This document shows positions 1 to 8,576 of a stretch of 64,000 bases of DNA, piece after piece; within the stretch, counting starts at the first letter, position 1, and every line of letters begins with the position of its first letter. The position numbers were made by a program, and so were the translations under genes. The DNA is from Gammaproteobacteria bacterium. Lineage in GTDB: Bacteria; Pseudomonadota; Gammaproteobacteria; Pseudomonadales; Halieaceae. Under the pieces are notes generated by a model, which saw only the letters and a list, made by a program, of their open reading frames with translations, searched no databases and was not told the origin of the DNA. The stretch lies in the NCBI GenBank assembly GCA_030427485.1, contig JAUICG010000022.1:24001-88000 (forward strand). The letters run 5' to 3'.

Positions 1-704
1 CCCAGGTCGCCGCCGCTGAAGTTGTACGGTTGCGTACTGGACTGAATGACCTGCTGGAATTTTCCGCCGGCGCGAATGCGCTTCATCGCGTCGTTGACCT
101 GGGCGGTGGCGGCGGCAATGGTCCGGTCCGAGGCATCCGGGTCGATCGGCATCAGCGCGTGCAGCAGGTGGTATTCAGGCTGGTTCAGCGCCTGGCCCTC
201 CTGGGTGCTCATGAAGTTGCCGACCTCCTGCTCCGTGATCTGGATGCGCTGGTTGACGTTGCCGGCCTGTACCCGCTGGATAATCATCTCCCGCCGCACC
301 TGCTCCCGCACGGCATCGTAGGACTGGCCCTGCTGCTCAAGTACCTCGCGGAACTGCTCGAGCGACATGCGGTTCTGCGCGGCGATGCGCTTTACCGCCT
401 CGTTGAGCTGCTCGTCGGAGATGCGAACCCCGGCCCGCGTGCCCATCTGTATCTGGATGCTCTCGAGTATCAGGCGATCCAGGGTGTCCCGGATCAACTG
501 ATCTTCCGGGGGCAGCTGCATTTTCCTGGCTTCGAGATTCGCTCTCACCGCGCTGACCCGCTCGCGCAATTCGCTGGCCATGATCACGTCGTCGTCGACA
601 ATGGCCACCACCTGGTCCACGATCTCGGTGGCCGCCTGTACCGGCGTGGTGGTGAGGATGGCGCCGCTGAGCGCGGCGGTCAGTAGCAGTGTCCTAATAT
701 TCAC
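1..704 (-). CDS. surA: SurA periplasmic chaperone / peptidyl-prolyl isomerase (3' end outside window)
   Basis: SurA escorts unfolded outer-membrane proteins through the periplasm. Only the first 234 codons are here; the gene runs off the left edge. The start is a GTG at 704-702, overlapping the lptD stop by 11 nt, and opens a typical signal peptide (NIRTLLLTAALSGAILTTT...) followed by the SurA N-domain opening EIVDQVVAIVDDDVIMASEL. Family members are about 430 aa, so roughly the N-terminal half is visible and the parvulin domains are mostly missing. The lptD-surA overlap implies translational coupling and matches the conserved gammaproteobacterial order. LptD is a known SurA client, which fits the pairing. 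Identification rests on the N-domain sequence plus context. Confidence 0.9.
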   Translation of the reverse strand, partial: MNIRTLLLTAALSGAILTTTPVQAATEIVDQVVAIVDDDVIMASELRERVSAVRANLEARKMQLPPEDQLIRDTLDRLILESIQIQMGTRAGVRISDEQLNEAVKRIAAQNRMSLEQFREVLEQQGQSYDAVREQVRREMIIQRVQAGNVNQRIQITEQEVGNFMSTQEGQALNQPEYHLLHALMPIDPDASDRTIAAATAQVNDAMKRIRAGGKFQQVIQSSTQPYNFSGGDL

Positions 705-3201
705 GGTCTCTGAAACCCCTGATCATTTCCTGCATGATATCGGTAATGCGGTTGCCGAACCCGCCCATGCCTTTCAGCAATATTTGAAACTGTATGGATT
801 TTTGTCGTTCCAGGTCGGGGTCGCTGAAGTCAATGATATTGCCGTTCACATTGTTGTAGTAGCGCAGGTGGACCAGGCGCACCCGCCAGCAGCAGCTGTC
901 GTATTCGACGCCGACCAGGTCTTCCACGCTGAGGTCGTCCTCCAGCGAATAGCTCATTGCGCCGAATATGCTCCAGTTATTGTTGATCGGCAGGTAGGTC
1001 GACGCATTGACCTCGTCCGTTTGCGGCTGGGCCTCCGACACGAGGTAGCGGCGGTAGGCGTAGCCGAGGTTGAAGATACTGTCGTTGTCGGTCTTGTAGC
1101 TGCCGAGGACGAAGGCGGATTCCGCATTGTTCTCGCGATGATCCCAGACCATGCTGGTGCGCAGGCTGAAGTTTTCCCCGGGGGTGAAACTCATCTCCCC
1201 GGCGATACCCGAACTGGAGTCTGTCTCCGGCTCGGCATTTCTTCCCAGCAGTACTTCGCGGTCCTCAAAATAGTAGATCTGGCCAATGCTGGCGCTCAAC
1301 AGGTCGCGGCCGGTCTCGTGGTCGATGTAGCGGGTGGTCACGCCGGCCGAGATCTGGTTGGCGTCATCGAGGCGGTCGTGCCCGGAAAAACGGGTGTCGC
1401 GGTACAGCGAGTAGTAGCTGAACGTGAGGTCCGTGGTGTCAAAGTCCGGCTGGTCAAACTGGTCTTCGTGTTCGCTGTACAGGTAGTACAGGCGCGGTTC
1501 GAGCGTTTGCAGGAAACCCCTGCCGCCAATGCTGGTATCGCGCTCGAAGACCAGCCCGCCGTCCAGGCTGAACAGCGGCGCGCCCGCGGAGGGACTGTCA
1601 TCGGGGAACCTGCGCTCGTTCCGGTCGTCGTTGAGGTCATAGTTGACCTGGCGGTATTTCAATGTGGGTGTGAGAAACCCGTAGCCCCACAACATGGGGT
1701 AGCTCAGTCCCGCTTCGCCGTACAGGCGTTCGCCGGTGACCACGTCCTCGTTGGAACCGAAATTGGAGTACTGGCCGAGGAAGATTGGCTGCAACTCAAA
1801 CGGCGTACCGGAGCTGCGGTAGAGTGTGGTGAGCTGTGGAATCTCCTCATAGTCCTTGTTGATGTCGTCGGCCAGCGACTGGAACTGCTGCGCCCGCAGG
1901 GTGGTCAGCCAGTTGTCGCCGAGGTAATCCATGGACGCCATCTGGATCAGGCTGGTTTTCCGCTGCGCGGTGATATTGGCGGTGTCGAGGTCGCGCATAT
2001 AGTCGACGTCGCTGGCCTTGCTGTAGTCTATCTGCGAGCGCCAGCGCTCCTGGAACAAGCCGTTCTGCCGCAGAATCCCGAGCCAGCGGTCAGCGCTCTC
2101 GTTGTCCGGGATGTCGTCGGCATACAGAGAATCATGGTGCAAGTAGGCGCCGGCGGCCGTCCAGTGCCCGACCAGCGGATTCAGGTAACGCAATTGCAAT
2201 TCGTGGTCCAGCCCGCGCTCCTGGATGAAGCGCGGCGCGTAAAGGGCGTCGTAGTTGGGCGCCAGGTTCAGGTAGAGCGGCGTGCTGATATCCAGGCCGC
2301 CGTCGCTGTCGTTGCCGAAATCCGGCCACAGCAGGCCGGTGCGGCGGCGGTCGTCCAGCGGGAGGCGCAGCCAGGGTGTATAGAATACCGGTACGCCTTC
2401 CACTTCGAGGGTGGCATGGTGGGCCGTGGCCAGCCCCTCCTCGAGGTCCACATCCATCTCATTCGACAGCACCGTCCAGTCCTGTTCCTCGGGCGGGCAA
2501 TAGGTGAACATGCCGTTGTGAATATGGATGATATCGTCTTCGTCGCGCGCCAGGGCGTCGGCGGTGCCGCGCAAATGCGACTCGTAGAATACGAACTGGG
2601 CGTCGTACATCAGCGCTTCGCCGGTCGCGGAATAAATCTTGGCGTTGTCCCCCAGCAGCAGCAGGCCCGGCTCGCGCATGGTGATATTGCCGATCAGTGT
2701 TACGGATTCTTCCTCGCGGTCGAAGATGGCTTTGTCGCTGCGCATCTGGCGATAGCCCTGTATGGCTGTCACATCGCCCGTCATGACAGCGTCGTTCTCC
2801 TGCATCTCGCTGGTGTCGGCGCGCGCGTGGATATCGTTTTCCTCCGGTGCGCTGCCCTTGCCTTCCGCCGCCAGGGGGTCGATGTAACGCCCCCCGCATA
2901 TCAGGCACTCGCGGTCGCGCAGGGATTCCGGCACGGATGCCAACGGGACCCAGTCAAACGCCAGTGTCGGTACAATCGCCGCGGCCTTCGCTTTGGTGTC
3001 GCAGGCGACGGGGCGGTCGCTAATATTGTTGGCGGAGCAGTCCCCGGCATTGTTATCCTGTGTCGTCGCCGGCATTTGTAACTGTATCTGGGCGAGCGTC
3101 GTGCAGGACAGGGTCAATCCCAGCGCGATTGCCGATAGCCGCGTCAGGGCGCGTGCGGGGTACATGGGAGTGCGGGCACTATAAGGTGTCATCAATCTCA
3201 A
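694..3201 (-). CDS. lptD: LPS-assembly protein LptD
   Basis: Outer-membrane beta-barrel that, with LptE, inserts lipopolysaccharide into the outer leaflet. The 835-aa product has an N-terminal signal peptide (hydrophobic stretch around residues 20-38), a CLICGG cysteine pair near residue 98, an LptA-like jellyroll region (roughly 130-240) and a long C-terminal barrel rich in alternating aromatic strands. A second cysteine pair (YDSCCWRVR) near residue 775 is the partner for the interdomain disulfides known in this family. Length is normal (about 780-920 aa). It is the first gene of a minus-strand operon with surA and is divergent from amgK, so 3202-3281 must carry both promoters. Confidence 0.95.
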   Translation of the reverse strand: MRLMTPYSARTPMYPARALTRLSAIALGLTLSCTTLAQIQLQMPATTQDNNAGDCSANNISDRPVACDTKAKAAAIVPTLAFDWVPLASVPESLRDRECLICGGRYIDPLAAEGKGSAPEENDIHARADTSEMQENDAVMTGDVTAIQGYRQMRSDKAIFDREEESVTLIGNITMREPGLLLLGDNAKIYSATGEALMYDAQFVFYESHLRGTADALARDEDDIIHIHNGMFTYCPPEEQDWTVLSNEMDVDLEEGLATAHHATLEVEGVPVFYTPWLRLPLDDRRRTGLLWPDFGNDSDGGLDISTPLYLNLAPNYDALYAPRFIQERGLDHELQLRYLNPLVGHWTAAGAYLHHDSLYADDIPDNESADRWLGILRQNGLFQERWRSQIDYSKASDVDYMRDLDTANITAQRKTSLIQMASMDYLGDNWLTTLRAQQFQSLADDINKDYEEIPQLTTLYRSSGTPFELQPIFLGQYSNFGSNEDVVTGERLYGEAGLSYPMLWGYGFLTPTLKYRQVNYDLNDDRNERRFPDDSPSAGAPLFSLDGGLVFERDTSIGGRGFLQTLEPRLYYLYSEHEDQFDQPDFDTTDLTFSYYSLYRDTRFSGHDRLDDANQISAGVTTRYIDHETGRDLLSASIGQIYYFEDREVLLGRNAEPETDSSSGIAGEMSFTPGENFSLRTSMVWDHRENNAESAFVLGSYKTDNDSIFNLGYAYRRYLVSEAQPQTDEVNASTYLPINNNWSIFGAMSYSLEDDLSVEDLVGVEYDSCCWRVRLVHLRYYNNVNGNIIDFSDPDLERQKSIQFQILLKGMGGFGNRITDIMQEMIRGFRDREY

Positions 3202-3281
3202 AGTGAATCAGCGAGTTAGGGTGCGAAGTCTAAAGCATCCGCTCGCCAATGTCCGTCAAATTTTAAGTCAGGAGATAGAGT

Positions 3282-4322
3282 GTGTCGCTGCGCCCCGCGC
3301 CCGAAGAACTGTTGACCTGGGGGCTGTCGGTGCTCGGATTGCCCGCCACCGGGCCCCGGCCCACCCTGTCGGTTGTGGCGGGAGACGCCAGCGCGCGCCG
3401 GTATTTCCGCCTTCATGTGGCCGCCGATCGCTATATGCTGGTGGAGGCGCCGCCGGCGACCGAGAAAAACCAGGCCTTCGTGCACGTGGCCGGTGTGCTG
3501 GGCGCCGCCGGCGTGAAGGTACCGGCCGTGCTGGGCGTGGACTTTGATCGCGGCTTCCTGCTGCTGGAGGATCTGGGCGACCAGCTGCTGCTGCCGCTGC
3601 TCGATAGCGGTTCGGCAGAGGCTTACTACCGGCAGGCGTTCCGGGTGCTGCTGCAGATGGCGCGGGTGGACAGCGCCGGCGCGGGTCTGCCGGACTACGA
3701 CCGCGCACTGCTGGGCGAGGAGTTGAGTCGCTTCCAGGCGTGGTTCGTGCAGGCGTTGCTGGGTTACACGCCGACCGCGCCGGAACAGGCCCTGCTGGAC
3801 AATCTGCTGGACAGGCTGACAGACAGCGCCCTGGAGCAGCCGCGCGTGCTGGTGCACAGGGACTTTCACAGCCGCAACCTGATGCTCACTGGCAATAACG
3901 CGCTGGCGGTGATCGATTTTCAGGACGCGGTGGCGGGGCCGGTGACGTATGACCTGGTGTCCCTGTTGCGCGATTGTTATATCCACTGGCCGCCCCGGCA
4001 GGTGCGGTCCTGGGCGCTGGCGTACCGGGACCTGTTGTGCGCGCAGGGCCTGGCCGGCGGCACCGATGCGGGACAATTCCTGCGCTGGTTCGACTGGATG
4101 GGCCTGCAGCGGCATCTCAAGGTGCTCGGGACGTTTGCCCGCCTGTACCTGCGCGACGGCAAGGCGGCTTACCTGGACGACCTGCCGCTGGTGATTCACT
4201 ACGTGCTGGAGATCGCGGAAAAATACGCGTCCGACGAGCCTGTGTTCGCCGAGTTCAGCGCCTGGTTTTGCCGCTGTTTGTCGCCGCTCATCGCGCAGCA
4301 GGCGTGGAGCCGCCCGTCGTGA
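3282..4322 (+). CDS. amgK: N-acetylmuramate/N-acetylglucosamine kinase AmgK
   Basis: Anomeric sugar kinase of the peptidoglycan recycling bypass that phosphorylates MurNAc (and GlcNAc) at C1. The 346-aa protein has the aminoglycoside-phosphotransferase fold signatures: a catalytic loop HRDFHSRN at residues 192-199 and a metal-binding IDFQD at 211-215. The GTG start at 3282 has a good ribosome site (AGGAG at 3270-3274). The stop overlaps the GTG of murU by 4 nt (GTGA), so the two are translationally coupled. In Pseudomonas this pair feeds UDP-MurNAc synthesis without de novo MurA and contributes to intrinsic fosfomycin tolerance (family knowledge, not tested here). Choline/homoserine-kinase relatives are the alternative, made unlikely by the neighbour. 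Confidence 0.9.
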   Translation: MSLRPAPEELLTWGLSVLGLPATGPRPTLSVVAGDASARRYFRLHVAADRYMLVEAPPATEKNQAFVHVAGVLGAAGVKVPAVLGVDFDRGFLLLEDLGDQLLLPLLDSGSAEAYYRQAFRVLLQMARVDSAGAGLPDYDRALLGEELSRFQAWFVQALLGYTPTAPEQALLDNLLDRLTDSALEQPRVLVHRDFHSRNLMLTGNNALAVIDFQDAVAGPVTYDLVSLLRDCYIHWPPRQVRSWALAYRDLLCAQGLAGGTDAGQFLRWFDWMGLQRHLKVLGTFARLYLRDGKAAYLDDLPLVIHYVLEIAEKYASDEPVFAEFSAWFCRCLSPLIAQQAWSRPS

Positions 4323-5011
4323 AGGCCATGATACTGGCGGCGGGCCTGGGCGAGCGCATGCGCCCGCTGACCGACCATACGCCCAAGCCGCTGCTGCGGG
4401 TCGCGGGCATCCCCCTGATCGAGCACCATATCCGGCGCCTGGCGGCGGCGGGCGTGCGCGAGATGGTCATCAATGTGTCACACCTCGCCGCGCAGGTCAT
4501 GGCTTTTTGCGGGGACGGCGGAAAGTGGGGCGTCAGCATTGTGTACTCGCCGGAGGAGGCACCGCTGGAAACGGCCGGCGGCATCATCCAGGCGCTGCCC
4601 CTGCTGGGGGATGCGCCGTTCCTGGTGGTCAATGGCGATATCTGGACAGACTACCCCTTCGAGCGCCTGCTGCGCTATCGGGCGAGGCCCGGCGAGAGCG
4701 CCCACCTGGTGATGGTGGAAAATCCGCCGCAGCACCCCGCGGGCGACTTCGCCCTCGACAGCGGGCAGTGGATCAGGGCGCTGGCGCCCGGCGCAACGGG
4801 CTGGACCTACAGCGGCGTGGGCATGTACGACGCCGCGTTCTTTGCCGGCACCCCGCCCGGCAAGGTGCCGCTGCGCCCGCTGCTGGACGCGGCCATCGCC
4901 AGCGGCCGATTGGGCGGGGAGTCCTACACAGGGCAGTGGCAGGATGTGGGCACGCCGGAGCGTTTGCGGGCGCTCGATCGCGCGCTATCACGGACATCAC
5001 CTGGCACTTAG
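4319..5011 (+). CDS. murU: N-acetylmuramate-1-phosphate uridylyltransferase MurU
   Basis: Converts MurNAc-1-phosphate and UTP to UDP-MurNAc, the step after AmgK. The 230-aa product starts VKAMILAAGLGERMRPLT, the nucleotidyltransferase signature (LAAGxGxRxxPLT), with TPKPLL following and the metal-site NGDIW motif at about residue 106. I start it at the GTG at 4319, which overlaps the amgK stop; longer in-frame extensions upstream would lie inside amgK and have no ribosome site. Length matches Pseudomonas MurU. A palindromic repeat begins 28 nt after the stop. Confidence 0.9.
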   Translation: MKAMILAAGLGERMRPLTDHTPKPLLRVAGIPLIEHHIRRLAAAGVREMVINVSHLAAQVMAFCGDGGKWGVSIVYSPEEAPLETAGGIIQALPLLGDAPFLVVNGDIWTDYPFERLLRYRARPGESAHLVMVENPPQHPAGDFALDSGQWIRALAPGATGWTYSGVGMYDAAFFAGTPPGKVPLRPLLDAAIASGRLGGESYTGQWQDVGTPERLRALDRALSRTSPGT

Positions 5012-5038
5012 CCGATATAGAATCCGGGAATTAGTGTG

Positions 5039-5171
5039 GAGCCGGAGAGGTAGCGCTGCGGCCGGGACCGTGTGGCGACAGGACGTCGCCACCCGAGCTT
5101 GCACACGGATGTGCGTTTTTTGGCGCGGCCGGCGCTCCGGTGTCCCGGCCGCAGCGCTACCTCTTCGGCTC
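5039..5171. repeat. Palindromic element, family B copy 1
   Basis: Arms of 30 bp at 5039-5068 and 5142-5171 are inverted repeats with a single mismatch. The apical core (5069-5141) contains a hairpin GTGGCGAC-AGGAC-GTCGCCAC and then GCACA-CGGA-TGTGC followed by a run of T. The core is nearly identical to that at 10527-10584 and related to those at 15096-15161 and 38562-38612. It fills the gap between murU and rpe. The GC hairpin plus T-run could terminate transcription on the plus strand, but conservation among several loci marks it as a dispersed element rather than an ordinary terminator. Confidence 0.85.
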
Positions 5172-5263
5172 TCCAGTCTTCAGGACTCTCTGTATGTATA
5201 TACCCGTGTGTCAGCGACGATTAGCCGCTAGAATAGCGCCCTGCAGATTGCACGGAGCCCCGC

Positions 5264-5938
5264 ATGCCTGAATACCTGATAGCCCCCTCCATCCTCTCCG
5301 CCGATTTCGCCCGCCTGGGCGAGGAGGTCGATGCGGTACTCGCCGCCGGCGCCGACATCGTGCATTTTGATGTCATGGACAATCATTACGTACCCAACCT
5401 GACCATCGGGCCGATGGTGTGTAGCGCGCTGCGCAAGTACGGTGTTACCGCCGATATCGATGTGCACCTGATGGTGAGCCCGGTCGACCCGCTGATCGGG
5501 GATTTCGCCAGGGCGGGCGCCAGCTATATCACCTTCCACCCGGACGCCTCCACCCATGTCGACCGCTCCCTGCAGTTGATTCGCGATGCGGGCTGCAAAT
5601 CGGGGCTGGTGTTCAACCCCCATATGGGGCTGGACGCACTGCGCTACGTGATGGACAAGGTGGATATGGTGTTGTTGATGTCGGTCAATCCGGGGTTTGG
5701 CGGGCAGTCGTTTATCCCCGCGACGCTGGATAAACTGCGCGAGGCGCGCGCGATGATCGATGCCTCGGGCTTTGATATTCGCCTGGAAATCGACGGCGGT
5801 GTCACGCCCGCCAATATCGCGGAGATCGCGGCGGCCGGTGCGGATACCTTTGTCGCCGGATCGGCAATCTTCAACCAGCCTGATTACGCGGCGGTTATCA
5901 AACAGATGCGCGCTGAATTGGCAACGGTCGCTCGCTAG
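5264..5938 (+). CDS. rpe: Ribulose-phosphate 3-epimerase
   Basis: Interconverts ribulose-5-phosphate and xylulose-5-phosphate in the pentose phosphate pathway. The 224-aa TIM barrel shows the family landmarks APSILSADFARLGEEV at the N-terminus, HFDVMDNHYVPNLTIGP (metal-binding His and Asp), DVHLMV, the NPGFGGQSF phosphate loop and EIDGGVTPANI near the C-terminus. Start ATG 5264. In Pseudomonas-type genomes rpe is followed by gph (phosphoglycolate phosphatase) and then trpE; here gph is absent and two palindromic repeats occupy the interval before the trp promoter. Confidence 0.96.
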   Translation: MPEYLIAPSILSADFARLGEEVDAVLAAGADIVHFDVMDNHYVPNLTIGPMVCSALRKYGVTADIDVHLMVSPVDPLIGDFARAGASYITFHPDASTHVDRSLQLIRDAGCKSGLVFNPHMGLDALRYVMDKVDMVLLMSVNPGFGGQSFIPATLDKLREARAMIDASGFDIRLEIDGGVTPANIAEIAAAGADTFVAGSAIFNQPDYAAVIKQMRAELATVAR

Positions 5939-5972
5939 ATTCCGGGTGTTTGTGTTTCCTTGCTTACTGGCC

Positions 5973-6058
5973 GTTGGCTGCGGGTCGCCGGTATAGCCTG
6001 TTCGCTCAGAAGGCTGAGATATTCGCTCTGCAGGCTATACCGGCAACCCGCAGCCAAC
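5973..6058. repeat. Palindromic element, family A copy 1
   Basis: Inverted arms of 28 bp at 5973-6000 and 6031-6058 (one mismatch) flank a 30-nt core (6001-6030) containing CTCAGAAGGCTGAGATATTC. The same core occurs in opposite orientation at 6137-6167 and 10839-10873, but with different arm sequences. It starts 35 nt after the rpe stop. Confidence 0.85.
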
Positions 6059-6116
6059 TGGTTCATCGGTAATCTGAAGGAAGGCGCAGCTTCAGGCTCA
6101 TCGTGAGATGCAAGGG

Positions 6117-6187
6117 CTCGGTCGTTCGCAGGGTCCGAGCGCGAATATCTCAGCCTTCTGAGTGATCGGGCCCTGCGAACGACCGAG
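6117..6187. repeat. Palindromic element, family A copy 2
   Basis: Arms of 20 bp at 6117-6136 and 6168-6187 (one mismatch) around a 31-nt core, 6137-6167, containing GAGCGCGAATATCTCAGCC. The core is the reverse complement of family A copy 1. The two copies are only about 60 nt apart and inverted relative to each other, in the rpe-trpE gap. Confidence 0.85.
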
Positions 6188-6326
6188 TCCGATAACAGCG
6201 TTCGCTATTATTCCCTGGACTCTTCCGTCCGTAATCCCGGTCCCCTCAGGGTATCGGGTCCGGCAACGGAGCAAAAGACCGCTAAGCACGAAGGCCATTG
6301 TTCACAACATTGCCGTCTCACGCGCG

Positions 6327-6354
6327 TTGCCAACCGCCCCTCGATATGTAAAAT
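6327..6354 (+). promoter_or_regulatory. Sigma-70-type promoter for the trp operon
   Basis: A -35 box TTGCCA (6327-6332) and -10 box TAAAAT (6349-6354) with a 16-nt spacer. The predicted transcript start near 6361 would place the leader peptide ORF about 20 nt downstream, an arrangement typical of attenuated amino-acid operons. No TrpR operator is evident. Confidence 0.6.
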
Positions 6355-6381
6355 AGAGCCCCCCACTTCCTGGAGAACGCT

Positions 6382-6450
6382 GTGATAACAGCAATGCGTA
6401 ATGGCATCGGCCTGCTGTCGATGCGCGAGGTCACCCGCTGGCGATGGTAG
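6382..6450 (+). CDS. Putative trp leader peptide (22 aa, ends Trp-Arg-Trp)
   Basis: A 22-codon ORF from GTG 6382 to TAG 6448-6450 with a ribosome site GGAG at 6372-6375 (6-nt spacing). Its last three codons are TGG-CGA-TGG, so two of 22 residues are tryptophan, placed just before the stop as in classical trp leader peptides. It lies between a plausible promoter and trpE. Internal ATGs at 6394 and 6421 are in the same frame, so the exact start is uncertain but the Trp codons are read in every case. The function as an attenuation sensor is inferred. Confidence 0.75.
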   Translation: MITAMRNGIGLLSMREVTRWRW

Positions 6451-6462
6451 CCAGGGCTTTTT
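6438..6462 (+). terminator. Candidate trp attenuator hairpin
   Basis: Stem CTGGC (6438-6442) pairs with GCCAG (6450-6454), extended by two C-G pairs past a one-base bulge. It is followed by GGC and five T (6458-6462), and a second T-run occurs at 6470-6475. The 5' arm and loop contain both Trp codons of the leader peptide, so a ribosome stalled there would physically prevent the hairpin forming. No separate antiterminator pairing is obvious by eye. Confidence 0.55.
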
Positions 6463-6502
6463 GACGTCTTTTTTACGCAACCCGGTTCTTCGAGGACATC
6501 CC

Positions 6503-8008
6503 ATGAAACAGCAGGATTTCGCTGCGCTTGCAGCGCAGAATTACAATCGTATACCGGTCAGCCGCGAAGTGCTGGCCGATCTTGAGACGCCGCTCAGTGC
6601 CTACTGCAAAGTCGCAGAGGGGCCCTACTCCTACTTCTTCGAGTCGGTACAGGGCGGCGAGAAGTGGGGCCGGTATTCCATCATAGGGCTGCCCTGTCGC
6701 ACCATGTTGAAGGTATTCGGCCACCGGGCTGAAGTCTGGGTGGACGGCGTGTTGAGCGAGAGCGAGGAGGTCGCCGACCCGCTCGCGTTCGCCGAGGCGT
6801 TCCAGCAGCGCTACCGCAGCGCGCCGGATTCTGGGCTGCCCGTTTTTCACGGCGGGCTGGTGGGCTACTTCGGCTACGATACGGTGCGCTACGTGGAGCC
6901 GCGGCTGGTCGCGGGAATGCCGCCCGACCGGCTGGGAACGCCGGATATCCTGCTGATGGTGTCGGAGGAAGTGCTGGTGTTCGACAACCTGGCGGGAACG
7001 ATCCGCCTGATCGTGAACGTGGACGCGGCGCGGGAAAATGCGCTGGCACTGGCCCGGGAGCGCCTGGCCGAGCTGGTGGCGCGCCTGCGCGAGCCCCTGC
7101 CGGCCCTGCCCGAGGTGATGCTCGGTGCGGCGGACAGCGCGGTACTGGAACAGCAGGCGGAGTCCGATTTCACGCAGCTGATGTACGAGGCCAGCGTGGA
7201 GAAGGTCAAGGAGTACGTGCTCGCGGGCGATGTGATGCAGGTTGTTCCCTCGCAGCGCATGAGCATTCCCTTCGACGCGCCACCGCTCAATCTCTACCGT
7301 GCGCTGCGCAACCTCAACCCTTCGCCGTACATGTTTTTCCTGGACCTGGAGGACTTCCATATCGTGGGGTCATCCCCGGAAATCCTGGCCAGGCTGGAAA
7401 AAGGCGTGGTCACGGTGCGCCCGATTGCCGGCACCCGGCGGCGCGGGCACACGGAAGAGGAAGACCGGGCGATGGAGGCGGAACTGCTGGCCGATCCCAA
7501 GGAGATCGCCGAGCACCTGATGCTCATCGATCTCGGACGCAACGATGTGGGGCGCATCGCGCAGACCGGTTCGGTGGAGCTGACGGATTCGATGGTGGTG
7601 GAACGCTACTCGCACGTGATGCACATCGTCTCCAATGTGACCGGGAAACTGACCCCGGGCAAGTCGGCGTTCGATGTGCTGCGCGCCACGCTGCCGGCCG
7701 GTACATTGAGCGGTGCGCCGAAAATTCGCGCGATGGAGATCATCGACGAACTGGAACCGGTGAAACGTGGCGTCTACGGCGGCGCGGTGGGCTATATTGC
7801 CTGGGCGGGCGATATGGATACCGCGATTGCGATTCGCACGGCTGTCATCAAAGACGGCAAACTGTATGTCCAGGCCGGTGGCGGCGTGGTGGCGGATTCG
7901 GTGCCCGCACTGGAATGGAAGGAGACGCATAACAAGGCCCGCGCACTGTTCCGGGCGGCGTCGATGGCACTGGCGGGGAGGGGTGATCATGCTGCTGATG
8001 ATCGATAA
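6503..8008 (+). CDS. trpE: Anthranilate synthase component I
   Basis: Chorismate plus glutamine (via TrpG) to anthranilate, the first committed step to tryptophan. The 501-aa protein has the feedback-inhibition segment (FFESV at 45-49, equivalent of the LLES motif) and the chorismate-binding signatures SSPEIL..., GTRRRG, and AGTLSGAPK near residue 400. Start ATG 6503 has ribosome site GAGG at 6492-6495; an upstream in-frame ATG at 6401 would overlap the leader ORF and is rejected. It overlaps trpG by 20 nt. p-Aminobenzoate synthase PabB is the paralogous alternative, excluded by the trpGDC neighbours and the leader. Confidence 0.95.
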   Translation: MKQQDFAALAAQNYNRIPVSREVLADLETPLSAYCKVAEGPYSYFFESVQGGEKWGRYSIIGLPCRTMLKVFGHRAEVWVDGVLSESEEVADPLAFAEAFQQRYRSAPDSGLPVFHGGLVGYFGYDTVRYVEPRLVAGMPPDRLGTPDILLMVSEEVLVFDNLAGTIRLIVNVDAARENALALARERLAELVARLREPLPALPEVMLGAADSAVLEQQAESDFTQLMYEASVEKVKEYVLAGDVMQVVPSQRMSIPFDAPPLNLYRALRNLNPSPYMFFLDLEDFHIVGSSPEILARLEKGVVTVRPIAGTRRRGHTEEEDRAMEAELLADPKEIAEHLMLIDLGRNDVGRIAQTGSVELTDSMVVERYSHVMHIVSNVTGKLTPGKSAFDVLRATLPAGTLSGAPKIRAMEIIDELEPVKRGVYGGAVGYIAWAGDMDTAIAIRTAVIKDGKLYVQAGGGVVADSVPALEWKETHNKARALFRAASMALAGRGDHAADDR

Positions 8009-8567
8009 TTACGACTCCTTCACCTACAACGTGGTGCAATACCTCGGCGAACTCGGCGCCGAGGTGCGTGTGGTGCGCAATGACGAGATTTCCGTGGCGG
8101 ATATCGCCGCTCTGGCGCCGGAAAAAATTGTCATATCGCCCGGGCCCTGCACGCCCAATGAGGCGGGGATATCCATGGAGGTGATCCGCCAGTACGCGGG
8201 GGTTGTCCCACTGCTCGGTATTTGCCTCGGCCACCAGAGCATCGGCCAGGTGTTTGGCGGCAGGGTGGTGCGCGCACGCAAGGTGATGCACGGCAAGACC
8301 TCGGCGATCTATCACAACGGCGAAGGCGTGTTTCGCGACCTCAGTCGCCCGTTTGAGGCAACGCGTTACCACAGCCTGGTGGTGGAGCGGGACAGCCTGC
8401 CGGATTGCCTCGAAATAACGGCCTGGACACAGACCGAGTCGGGTGAGATTGACGAGATCATGGGGCTGAGGCATCGCGACCTGCCGGTGGAGGGCGTGCA
8501 GTTTCACCCGGAATCCATACTCACTGCGCACGGCCACGATCTGTTGCGCAATTTTCTGGAACAGTAG
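7989..8567 (+). CDS. trpG: Anthranilate synthase glutamine amidotransferase component
   Basis: Class I glutamine amidotransferase that supplies ammonia to TrpE. The 192-aa product has the catalytic Cys79 in LLGICLGHQ and the His173/Glu175 pair in GVQFHPES, and begins with the typical MLLMIDNYDSFTYN. It starts inside the 3' end of trpE. Because many bacteria share one amidotransferase between tryptophan and folate synthesis, this protein may also serve PabB (inference). Confidence 0.95.
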   Translation: MLLMIDNYDSFTYNVVQYLGELGAEVRVVRNDEISVADIAALAPEKIVISPGPCTPNEAGISMEVIRQYAGVVPLLGICLGHQSIGQVFGGRVVRARKVMHGKTSAIYHNGEGVFRDLSRPFEATRYHSLVVERDSLPDCLEITAWTQTESGEIDEIMGLRHRDLPVEGVQFHPESILTAHGHDLLRNFLEQ

Positions 8568-8576
8568 GGGGTTGGC

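Noticed and set aside
580..3081. Long plus-strand ORF (833 codons) opposite lptD
   Set aside because: High G+C gives antisense open frames. lptD on the minus strand has full family motifs; this frame has none.
5039..5171. Integron attC site or CRISPR repeat
   Set aside because: No attC core sites (GTTRRRY/RYYYAAC) and no cassette array; copies are dispersed over 34 kb, with no spacers or cas genes.
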